DNA of 64,000 nucleotides from Chloroflexota bacterium (GTDB lineage: Bacteria; Chloroflexota; Anaerolineae; 4572-78; J111), in the NCBI GenBank assembly GCA_016860845.1, contig BOKF01000036.1:1-64000 (forward strand), given 5' to 3'. Positions 27,079-34,454 of this stretch are shown here, piece after piece. The notes below the pieces were generated by a model. The model saw nothing but the letters and a program-made list of their open reading frames with translations, was not told where the DNA came from and did not search any database. Both the position numbers and the translations under genes were made by a program. Position 1 is the first letter of the stretch; each line of letters opens with the position of its first letter.

Positions 27079-28083
27079 ATGAAGATTCAAAAATGGTTAT
27101 TGATTGCCGGTGTTGTGACTTTGTTAGGGGTGGCCGCCCTGGCTGCTTTTAGTTATGCGGCTCCTTATGCCCTGGCTCAAGGTCCAATGGGCGGCTGGTG
27201 GAATGAACGCGGCGATGGCAGCGGCCCGATGTTTGGTCGCGGCTTCGGCCCTGGTGGCGGGATGATGGGCCGGGGCATGATGTTTAATGATGATTTTGGT
27301 GGCGGCTTTGGTATGGGGCCAGGCGGCGGAATGATGGGTCGAGGCGGCCCTTGGGGCGGCCCTGAGAATTCCCTGATTGCCGTCGCTGCTGAAAAATTAG
27401 GTTTAACGACCCAAGAACTGCTGACCGAACTGCAAGCCGGCAAGACCATTGCCGAGGTAGCGGCGGAAAAGAATGTGGCGGTAGACGACATCGTTGAGGC
27501 GGTGGTTGCCTCTCGAACTGAACGGCTGAACCAACTGGTCACCGATGGGCAGTTGACCCAAGAACAGGCCGACGCTATGCTCACCTTGATGAAAGCCAAT
27601 ATAACCGAGCGGATCAACGCCGAATGGCCGGCGGGAGGTTTTGGCCGGGGCATGATGGGTGGTGACCGCTGGGGTGGCGGTATGATGGGTGGTATGATGG
27701 GCGGTGGTCGCTGGGGCGGCGGCATGATGGGTGGTATAATGGGCGGTGGTCGCTGGGGCGGCCCCGGCAACTCCCCGATGTTCACAGTGGCAGAAGAATT
27801 AGGTTTGACTCCTGTCGAATTGATGACTGAGCTGCGAGCCGGCAAAAGTGTGGCCGACATAGCCGCAGAGAAAAACGTGGCAGTAGACACCATCGTAGAT
27901 GCGGTTTTGGCCCCTCGCACCGATCGTCTGAACGACCTGGTCGCCAAAGGCCAACTGACCCAGGAGGAAGTTGATAGCCGGCTGGCCAACCTACGGGTGG
28001 ATGTAATTGACTGGCTGAACCAGAGCTGGGGCAATCAAGATACCGCTCCCGCTGCTGAGCCGGGTGAGTCAGGAAGCTTCTAA
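27079..28083 (+). CDS. Secreted Gly/Met-rich protein with a duplicated helical domain
   Basis: 334 residues. A signal peptide (KIQKWLLIAGVVTLLGVAALAAFS, read as two parts around residue 12) ends near ALAQG. Next comes a Gly/Met/Arg/Trp-rich segment (GMMGRGMM), a helical domain of about 85 residues (SLIAVAAEKLGLTTQELLTE onward), a second Gly/Met-rich linker with a 14-residue tandem repeat, and a second copy of the helical domain. Both copies share ELxAGKxxAxxAAEKNVAVD and LTQEEAD-like ends. Function is unknown; methionine clusters suggest soft-metal binding, an inference. Of two adjacent ATGs the second has better spacing (seven bases) to GGAG. Confidence 0.75.
   Translation: MKIQKWLLIAGVVTLLGVAALAAFSYAAPYALAQGPMGGWWNERGDGSGPMFGRGFGPGGGMMGRGMMFNDDFGGGFGMGPGGGMMGRGGPWGGPENSLIAVAAEKLGLTTQELLTELQAGKTIAEVAAEKNVAVDDIVEAVVASRTERLNQLVTDGQLTQEQADAMLTLMKANITERINAEWPAGGFGRGMMGGDRWGGGMMGGMMGGGRWGGGMMGGIMGGGRWGGPGNSPMFTVAEELGLTPVELMTELRAGKSVADIAAEKNVAVDTIVDAVLAPRTDRLNDLVAKGQLTQEEVDSRLANLRVDVIDWLNQSWGNQDTAPAAEPGESGSF
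27667..27750 (+). repeat. Two 42-base tandem repeats in coding sequence
   Basis: Each unit begins CGCTGGGG and encodes RWGGGMMGG(M/I)MGGG; a partial third unit follows. They form the linker between the two helical domains of the secreted protein. Confidence 0.8.
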
Positions 28084-28120
28084 CTCGATCAAGAACGACA
28101 ACCGATAGTTACACCCTTAT

Positions 28121-28157
28121 CCCTGGTTGGCTGAATAGGCCAACCAGGGCTTCTTTA
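28121..28157 (+). terminator. Strong intrinsic terminator
   Basis: CCCTGGTTGGC (28121-28131) pairs perfectly with GCCAACCAGGG (28139-28149), followed by CTTCTTT. It separates the secreted Gly/Met-rich protein from the response regulator. A direct repeat CATAGCCCGGA at 28255 and 28291 lies in the spacer before the regulator. Confidence 0.8.
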
Positions 28158-28326
28158 TCCGTTGATTGACCTGCTAGCGATGATTGTAAAATTCTACTTG
28201 CCGGCGCCATTCGCTGCCATCCTCAGCATTCCATCAAGCACTGAATTATTTCCCCATAGCCCGGATGAGTAGTAAAGTAAGGCAAGTTCTCATAGCCCGG
28301 ACAATCTATGCTTTAAGGCGGTAGTT

Positions 28327-29016
28327 ATGCCTCGTATCTTGGTTGTTGACGACGACAAACAAATTGTTCGCCTGGTCCAATCGTACCTGGAACGGGCCAG
28401 CTATCAGGTATTGACCGCTTACGACGGCGAGACAGCCCTGCATACCGTCCGGCGGGAGCGGCCTGACCTGGTCGTACTGGATTTGATGCTGCCCAACCGC
28501 GACGGCTGGGAAGTGACCCGGACTATCCGCAGCGATCCAGGTTTGGCCAGCCTGCCGATTATCATGCTGACCGCTCGGGTTGAGGATACGGATAAAATTG
28601 TCGGCCTGGAATTGGGCGCCGACGATTACATCGCCAAACCCTTCAACCCGCATGAAGTGGTGGCCCGGGTGCGGGCCGTGCTGCGGCGGGTGACGGGCGC
28701 GCCGGCGGCTTCGCGAATTATCCAGGTGGGCGGGCTGAGGATGGATGCGGACCGCCATGAAGTAACGCTCGACGGCAGTCCCCTGGAACTCACCCCAACC
28801 GAGTTTGACCTGCTGAAAGTTTTGATGGAGCAGCGCGGCCACGCCTTTACCCGCATGGAACTGGTTGAGAAGGGGCTGGGCTACAGTTTCGAGGGTCTGG
28901 ACCGGACCATTGACAGCCATATCAAAAATCTGCGGCGCAAGATTGAACCCAACCCAAGCCAGCCAACTTACATTGAAACTGTTTATGGGGTGGGCTACCG
29001 GCTCAAGGCAGAGTGA
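28327..29016 (+). CDS. OmpR/PhoB-family response regulator
   Basis: 229 residues. Receiver: VVDDDKQ, phospho-acceptor D52 in VVLDLMLPN, MLTAR and AKPFNPHEVV. The winged-helix output domain (about 130-228) has LTPTEFDLLKVLM, the recognition helix RTIDSHIKNLRRKIE and the wing YIETVYGVGYRL. It binds direct repeats with 11-bp spacing in known relatives. The kinase gene starts 16 bases after its stop. Two CATAGCCCGGA copies, 36 bases apart, lie upstream and could be an autoregulatory site. A target in front of the neighbouring secreted-protein gene is suggested by its 11-bp repeats. Confidence 0.93.
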   Translation: MPRILVVDDDKQIVRLVQSYLERASYQVLTAYDGETALHTVRRERPDLVVLDLMLPNRDGWEVTRTIRSDPGLASLPIIMLTARVEDTDKIVGLELGADDYIAKPFNPHEVVARVRAVLRRVTGAPAASRIIQVGGLRMDADRHEVTLDGSPLELTPTEFDLLKVLMEQRGHAFTRMELVEKGLGYSFEGLDRTIDSHIKNLRRKIEPNPSQPTYIETVYGVGYRLKAE

Positions 29017-29032
29017 AAAGCAGGCATAGGTT

Positions 29033-30478
29033 ATGAACAAACTTTGGGTACGCCTGGCCCTGGCTTTTGGCGCGGTCACAATCATCGGCATTCTGGTGGC
29101 CGGGCTGCTGGCCAATCGCCAGGTGAATGTTCAATTTCGCCGTTTTGTCGCCCGTGATCAGATTGTTAATTCACCCCTGGTTACATCCCTGGCCGGCTAC
29201 TATGCTCAAAACGGCAGTTGGGCCGGCGTTGAAACTCTTTTCGACGACATGGGCCAGCCGGAGGGTATGATGATGGGCCATGGCCAAGGCATGATGCGGC
29301 GAGGCATGCCTCAGCTCCTCCTGGCCGACGCTTCGACACAGGTTGTCTTTGCTCAGGGAGGTCCCCGCCGAGGCACGCCCTTGACCCCGGCCGAGCTGGC
29401 CGAAGCCGTGCCAATTGATTTGGAAGGGCAAACGGTTGGCTACGTCCTGATCAGCGTCCCCGGTCAAGCTGACCTCTCCGGGCCGGCCCAGGCATTTTTG
29501 CGGCAGTTCAATCTGTCGCTGTGGCAGGCGGGCCTGGTTGCCGGCGGCCTGGGCATCTTGCTCGGGCTGGTAATTGCTCGCGGCCTGTCCGCGCCGTTGG
29601 GCCGGTTGGCGTTTGCCACCCGGCGCATCTCCCAGGGCGACCTGAGCCAGCGAGTCCCGGTCAGCGGCAGCGCCGAAGTGGCCGGACTGGCCCGCGCCTT
29701 CAACGAGATGGCCGCCGGCCTGCAGCAGGCCGAAATGCTCCGCCGCAACATGGTGGCCGATATTGCCCACGAACTGCGCACCCCCTTGACCGTCATGCAG
29801 GGCAATCTCCAAGCCATCCTGGACGACGTGTACCCCCTGGAAAAAGCCGAGATTGCCGCTGTTTATGATGAAACCTTGATTTTAAGCCGCCTGATCGGCG
29901 ATCTGCGCGAGTTGGCCCAGGCCGAGGCCGGCCAGTTAAGCCTGAACCTTCAGCCGGTCGAATTGGCCCCCTTGATCGAGCGGGCAGCGGGTCTGTTTGA
30001 AGAACTTGCCCGCAACAAAAAAATCAAGCTGGCTGTGACTCTACCTGCCAACCTGTCGCCTGTCTGGGCCGACCCCGACCGGGTGCGGCAAGTGCTGCAC
30101 AATCTGCTGGCCAATGCGCTTCGCCACACGCCAGAGATGGGGGAAATTGGGATTGTCGTTGAGGAAATGCAAGGAACTAATTCTTCCGCTCCCCTGCTCC
30201 CCCGCTCCCCTGCTCCCCCACCCTTCATCCGCGTCTCCGTTACGGACACCGGCCCCGGCATTCCCGCCGAAGATTTGGCCCACGTCTTCAATCGCTTCTG
30301 GCGGGCCGACCGAGCGCGTTCGCGCGAACAGGGCGGGTCGGGCCTGGGGCTGGCGATTGCCCGGCAGTTGGTTGAAGCCCAGGGCGGCCAGATCGGGGTG
30401 GAGAGTGAGGGGGTGCCGGGTCGCGGCAGCCGCTTCTGGTTTACCCTGCCGGTGGTTGCCCCCGTTTCCCACACGTAA
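29033..30478 (+). CDS. HAMP sensor histidine kinase with Met/His-rich sensor loop
   Basis: 481 residues. TM1 (about 6-28), an extracytoplasmic domain (30-160), TM2 (about 163-186), HAMP (187-240), HisKA with H246 in DIAHELRTPLT, and an ATPase domain (LHNLLANALRHTPE, VTDTGPGIP, GSGLGLAIARQLVEAQGG). The sensor contains EGMMMGHGQGMMRRGMP, a methionine/histidine cluster similar in composition to the secreted protein two genes upstream. BaeS- and CusS-like kinases of this plan sense envelope stress or copper. A low-complexity insert NSSAPLLPRSPAPPP in the ATPase domain is coded by a GCTCCCCTGCTCCCC minisatellite. Transcribed with the regulator. Confidence 0.92.
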   Translation: MNKLWVRLALAFGAVTIIGILVAGLLANRQVNVQFRRFVARDQIVNSPLVTSLAGYYAQNGSWAGVETLFDDMGQPEGMMMGHGQGMMRRGMPQLLLADASTQVVFAQGGPRRGTPLTPAELAEAVPIDLEGQTVGYVLISVPGQADLSGPAQAFLRQFNLSLWQAGLVAGGLGILLGLVIARGLSAPLGRLAFATRRISQGDLSQRVPVSGSAEVAGLARAFNEMAAGLQQAEMLRRNMVADIAHELRTPLTVMQGNLQAILDDVYPLEKAEIAAVYDETLILSRLIGDLRELAQAEAGQLSLNLQPVELAPLIERAAGLFEELARNKKIKLAVTLPANLSPVWADPDRVRQVLHNLLANALRHTPEMGEIGIVVEEMQGTNSSAPLLPRSPAPPPFIRVSVTDTGPGIPAEDLAHVFNRFWRADRARSREQGGSGLGLAIARQLVEAQGGQIGVESEGVPGRGSRFWFTLPVVAPVSHT

Positions 30479-30584
30479 ACAATTCTCAACTTTCTCCAAA
30501 ACTGTAGCAAATCGTTGTTATTTGTTGTATAATTAGTCATTCCCATTTCATCATAATTAAATTATTGGGACAGAGTATGCTACG

Positions 30585-31646
30585 ATGGCAACGCTCAAAG
30601 ATTTACTACTGAGAACCCATGAAAATCTCCTCATCCTGCAAGAGAGAGAGGCCAAGCACGGCGGCAATGCGCCGCTGGAGCTGCTCAACCAAATCAGGGA
30701 TCATCAGACGGCCATTGATCTCATCGAGCAGGCTCTCTCAACTGAGCTGACCGAAAAAGGCTTGAAGGAACTCAAGGAAGCCTTGCGTCCCCTCCTTGTC
30801 GCCGGCAATGTCGAGCAGCTTGACCTGGAACAGGTCAAACTGGAAACGCCGCGCCTGCCTTTTGAGCCGGAAACTATCCTCATCCCGGCCGGTCCTTTTT
30901 TGCTGGGCAGCCTGCCCGGCGACAACATCCCCGTTGAAGAAACGCCCCAACATGAAGTTGTCCTGCCGGGCTACCAGATTGGGCAATATCCCGTTACCAA
31001 TGCCCAATACGCCGAATTTATTAAGCGCGAGAAACAGCAAGAGCCGCCTAAAAAAACAGGCTGGTTTCTGCGCGAACCGCCGGCAGATAAGCTTGATCAT
31101 CCTGTCGTAGGGGTGAGCTGGACCGATGCGCAGGCGTACTGCCGCTGGCTGAGCGATCAAACGGGCCGCACCTATCGCCTGCCTACGGAGGCCGAGTGGG
31201 AGAAGGCGGCTTCTTGGGTAGAGGAGCAGGGGAGCGGAGGACTGCCGGGCGCGGAGCGCTCGGCGGGGGAGAGGAAAAGGCAGTATCCATGGGGTGATGA
31301 ATGGGAGGATGGTCACTGCAACTTCGGCAGCGATGATACCACCGCAGTTACCGCCTACCCTGAAGGAGTCAGTCCCTACGGCTGCTACGATATGCTGGGC
31401 AATGTTCAGGAATGGACCAGCACCCTCTGGGGCAGCGACCCCAAAGAGAACGCTTTTCCCTACCCCTACCGGGCCAGCGACGGGCGGGAGGAGGCCAATC
31501 CCACCCACCTCCACCGGGTCTATCGGGTTTATCGCGGCGGCTCGTTTCGAGATGAACCAGGCAAGTTAAGGTGCAGCGTGCGGGGCAACTCCGACCCCGA
31601 GAGCAAAATCAGATGGCGCGGCTTTCGCGTCGTCCTGGAACTTTAA
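30585..31646 (+). CDS. SUMF1-fold protein with helical N-terminal domain
   Basis: 353 residues. Residues 1-85 are helical (LLLRTHENLLILQEREAKHG, then PLELLNQIRDHQTAIDLIEQ), resembling the N-terminal adaptor segments common in Chloroflexota and cyanobacterial NACHT or caspase-like proteins. Residues 95-353 are a formylglycine-generating-enzyme/C-type-lectin fold: YPVTNAQYAEF, VSWTDAQAYCRWL, RLPTEAEWEKAA, YPWGDEW, GNVQEW and YRGGSFRDEPGKLRCSVR. The active-site cysteine pair of true formylglycine enzymes (C-x4-C after GGS) is missing, so sulfatase maturation is unlikely. A GGAGCAGGGGAGCGG minisatellite encodes residues near EEQGSGGLPG. Confidence 0.82.
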   Translation: MATLKDLLLRTHENLLILQEREAKHGGNAPLELLNQIRDHQTAIDLIEQALSTELTEKGLKELKEALRPLLVAGNVEQLDLEQVKLETPRLPFEPETILIPAGPFLLGSLPGDNIPVEETPQHEVVLPGYQIGQYPVTNAQYAEFIKREKQQEPPKKTGWFLREPPADKLDHPVVGVSWTDAQAYCRWLSDQTGRTYRLPTEAEWEKAASWVEEQGSGGLPGAERSAGERKRQYPWGDEWEDGHCNFGSDDTTAVTAYPEGVSPYGCYDMLGNVQEWTSTLWGSDPKENAFPYPYRASDGREEANPTHLHRVYRVYRGGSFRDEPGKLRCSVRGNSDPESKIRWRGFRVVLEL

Positions 31647-31683
31647 ATGGGTTGAATGACGTCGCCGATTTGGGCGAAGGTGG

Positions 31684-31713
31684 TTGACACATTGAACCCA
31701 CTCATAGTAAACT
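31684..31713 (+). promoter_or_regulatory. Promoter of the glycosidase-amidase gene
   Basis: A perfect TTGACA (31684-31689), an 18-base spacer and TAAACT (31708-31713), 45 bases before the start codon. Confidence 0.55.
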
Positions 31714-31757
31714 GGACTTATCTTCAATTTTAAAAAACAAAAGAGGGATGACCAGCG

Positions 31758-33539
31758 ATGTACAGTCTCAACATTGACCCCAACAACCCTGCCGGCAACC
31801 CCAACCCGGCAGAGTTGCGCGACCTCGGCGTGGAAATGGTCCGCTATACCTTTTACGACCGGAGTGGTGGGGAACAGGTTGATCCGGCCAGAGTGGACTT
31901 TTACCGCCAAAAGGCGAAAAGCTATCAAGATGCCGGCGTTGGCTCCCTGATCATCCTGACCTACGACACCTACCCCGGCAAGCCCCCGTTTGCCGACAAT
32001 TGGGATGGCTATATTGCCCGCTTCGCCCAACGCGCCGGCCAGATTGCCCAGGCGTTGGCTCCTTATCACCCGGCCTATCAGATTTGGAACGAACCGGATC
32101 ACGACCGCAAAAATATCGGCACAAGTTATGATCCCTGCCTGCGGGAAGAGGTCTTTGGCCAAATGTTGCGCCGCACCCGCGATGCGATCAAAGCGGCTGA
32201 CCCCAAGGCGGTGATTGTTACCGGTGGCCTGTGTTCCGGCAATCCCACCTGGCTGACAACGGTCATCAAATCGGTCGGGGGCAAGCTGCCCGCCGACGTC
32301 GTCGCCTTTCACCCCTACGGCCAGCGCCCCGAACCCGACTGGCCTAATCCCAACTGGGCTTTTGGCTATGTCGGCCGGCTGATCAATGACTACTATAAGG
32401 TCGGCGGCAAAAAAACCATCTGGATTACCGAGATGGGGGTCAAAGAGGAAGACATCGGTCACGACCGCGAGCAGGCCGCCGAATTTTTGCGCCGCTACTT
32501 CCGCCGCATCATCAGCCAGTACAGCGACAAAGTCGAAGAACTGTTTTGGTTCTGCTACGGCGACGGCATGGTCTCGCCTTTCGGCCTGGTCGAAGCCAAC
32601 GGCAATCGCAAGCCGGCCTATAACGCCTTTCGTCAGGCCGTGGCAGCCCGCTCCCAGTGGACCCCAGCGCCGGCCCTTGCCGCTGCTGCTCCCCCGCCGC
32701 CCCCTCCTGTTCAACCCGTCGCTCCGCCACCACCGCCTGTTCAGCCGGTTGCCCCACCCCCTCCGCCGCCGGTGGTGGCTCCCCCTCCGCCACCATCCCC
32801 AAGCCAGCCGGCGACGCCTGCTCCAGCGCCGGCAGCCCAGGGACAAGATTTCGCCCAACTCTTGACCCAAATCCAGCAGCTCCAGACTCAACTGGCGCAA
32901 TTGCAGGGGCAGGTGCAGCAGTTGTCAGGCCAACAGACCGAGTTGCAGGCGCAGGTCCAGCAGTTATCTACCCAGGCGGCTGCTTTGCCGTCAGTGCCCG
33001 CACCAAGCGCTCCTCCGGTTCCCCCACCTGTGACCAAGCCCGCGCCACTCATCCAAGACATCACAACTCAGTTGAAACGCGACCCCAGCAAGCAGTTTCC
33101 AACCCGTTCGCTGGATCAGATTCAAATGCTGGTTATTCACCACACCGCCGTCGCTCCTACCGTTGGCGCCGATCGCATTGCCGCTCACCGGGTGGATAAG
33201 CAGGGCTGGCCCGGCATTGGCTACCATTACTTCATCACCGCCGATGGCCAGCTTCAGCAGACCAACGAACTGACGACGGTTGCCAGCCATGCCGGTGAAT
33301 ATAATCCGATTGCTATCGGCATTTGTTTTGCCGGGGATTTCACCCAGACTTCCCCTACGCCGGCCCAAATTGAGGCCGGGGCGCAGCTCATTACCTGGCT
33401 GTTACGGGAGCGTAATCTCTCGCTTTCCGCTGTTTTCGGCTATAAGGAGCTGGTCAATACCCAAAGTCCCGGCGCGCAGTGGGACTCCGGGGCGCGCTGG
33501 GGCGATCAGTTGCGCGATAGAATCCAGACCCAGATGTAA
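31758..33539 (+). CDS. Clan GH-A glycosidase fused to a degenerate amidase/PGRP domain
   Basis: 593 residues. Residues 1-300 form a TIM-barrel glycosidase with an acid/base candidate E112 in QIWNEPDHD and a nucleophile candidate E225 in WITEMGV. A proline-rich linker (about 305-365) and a short coiled coil of Gln-rich heptads (about 375-420) lead to an N-acetylmuramoyl-L-alanine amidase type 2 domain (about 440-590): MLVIHHTA, GIGYHYFITADG, ASHAGEYNPIAIGICFAGDF. The second zinc histidine and the cysteine of the usual GH...CPG end are replaced (GYKELVNTQSPG), so this domain may bind and not cut peptidoglycan. No signal peptide is visible, which is odd for a wall enzyme. Confidence 0.8.
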   Translation: MYSLNIDPNNPAGNPNPAELRDLGVEMVRYTFYDRSGGEQVDPARVDFYRQKAKSYQDAGVGSLIILTYDTYPGKPPFADNWDGYIARFAQRAGQIAQALAPYHPAYQIWNEPDHDRKNIGTSYDPCLREEVFGQMLRRTRDAIKAADPKAVIVTGGLCSGNPTWLTTVIKSVGGKLPADVVAFHPYGQRPEPDWPNPNWAFGYVGRLINDYYKVGGKKTIWITEMGVKEEDIGHDREQAAEFLRRYFRRIISQYSDKVEELFWFCYGDGMVSPFGLVEANGNRKPAYNAFRQAVAARSQWTPAPALAAAAPPPPPPVQPVAPPPPPVQPVAPPPPPPVVAPPPPPSPSQPATPAPAPAAQGQDFAQLLTQIQQLQTQLAQLQGQVQQLSGQQTELQAQVQQLSTQAAALPSVPAPSAPPVPPPVTKPAPLIQDITTQLKRDPSKQFPTRSLDQIQMLVIHHTAVAPTVGADRIAAHRVDKQGWPGIGYHYFITADGQLQQTNELTTVASHAGEYNPIAIGICFAGDFTQTSPTPAQIEAGAQLITWLLRERNLSLSAVFGYKELVNTQSPGAQWDSGARWGDQLRDRIQTQM

Positions 33540-33636
33540 CCTCCGCTTTTTTGTAGCCAAACTACGAATATTTGGTGCTGCGACAACCTATAATCATCTA
33601 TAGAATCGGTAAAAAGTTGGTAAAGGAAGTACCGCC

Positions 33637-34401
33637 GTGCAAGAATTGACCGATCTGTGGACTTTTGTGACCGCCTGGTATAACCTGCCCTTCAGCCTGG
33701 CCCTGCTGGCCTTCCTCGGCTTATCCACTTTGCAGTTCGTCGGCCTGGACCAAGACCATGATGCGGACGTGGACGCCGACGCCGGTCTCGACTTGGACCA
33801 CGATCTGGATTTAGACCATGATCTTGACCTGGATCATGACTTGGATGTAGACCACGACCTGGAACTGGACCACGATGCTGACCTGGATCATGATCTGGGT
33901 CACGACGTTGAGCACTCTCTGGAGGGCGGGCCAGCCTGGCTGGGAGTGCTGGAATTTCTGGGGCTAGGTCATGCCCCGGTGAGCATGATTTTGCTGGTCC
34001 TGCTGGGCAGTTTTGGCCTTTTGGGCTGGATTGCCAACTGGCTCCTGCTGGGGACGATTCCGGCCTACCCCGGTTGGGTTTTGGTCGGAGTTGTGCTTGG
34101 ATCGTTGCTCATTTCAGCCTGGTTTACCTCGCGCGCGGCCCGTTTGATTGGCCGGGCCATTCCCGCCTTTGCCAGCACGGCCACTTCCGCCTCGCAGCTT
34201 GTGGCCCGGCGTGGCTGGGTAGTTAGCAGCCAGGTGGATCACACCTACGGCCAGGTCAAAGTGCGTGACCCTGGCGGCACACAAATCACCGTTTTTGCCA
34301 GAGTTGATCCGGGTAAACCGCCCATCCCCCGTGACACAGAAGTTTACCTGGTTGATTACGACGTAGCTAAAAGAGTTTATACCGTTGTTCCATCGGATTG
34401 A
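33637..34401 (+). CDS. YqiJ-like OB-fold membrane protein with Asp/His repeats
   Basis: 254 residues from a GTG start. TM1 (about 16-37) is followed by a loop (38-93) made largely of aspartate and histidine, including six hexapeptides of DLDHDL type. TM2 lies at about 108-135 (MILLVLLGSFGLLGWIANW) and TM3 at about 142-163, and the C-terminal domain (about 180-252) is a small beta barrel like NfeD/YqiJ OB folds (SASQLVARRGWVVSSQV, VFARVD). Such proteins accompany flotillins and help organise membrane domains. The acidic/His loop could bind divalent metal, an inference. It lies 53 bases before the flotillin gene. Confidence 0.8.
   Translation: MQELTDLWTFVTAWYNLPFSLALLAFLGLSTLQFVGLDQDHDADVDADAGLDLDHDLDLDHDLDLDHDLDVDHDLELDHDADLDHDLGHDVEHSLEGGPAWLGVLEFLGLGHAPVSMILLVLLGSFGLLGWIANWLLLGTIPAYPGWVLVGVVLGSLLISAWFTSRAARLIGRAIPAFASTATSASQLVARRGWVVSSQVDHTYGQVKVRDPGGTQITVFARVDPGKPPIPRDTEVYLVDYDVAKRVYTVVPSD
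33790..33897 (+). repeat. Six 18-base repeats coding DLDHDL hexapeptides
   Basis: Units at 18-base intervals encode DLDHDL, DLDHDL, DLDHDL, DVDHDL, ELDHDA and DLDHDL (residues 52-87). Codons vary between units, so the peptide pattern is kept better than the DNA. Confidence 0.85.
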
Positions 34402-34454
34402 AATGTAATTCATGTTTCACGCATCATCTGTGACCCTGTAAGGAGGTAAATAGA

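Noticed and set aside
31566..32900. A 444-codon minus-strand frame opposite the glycosidase-amidase gene
   Set aside because: Arg/Gly-rich, no recognisable domain, and fully overlaps a gene with clear motifs and a promoter.
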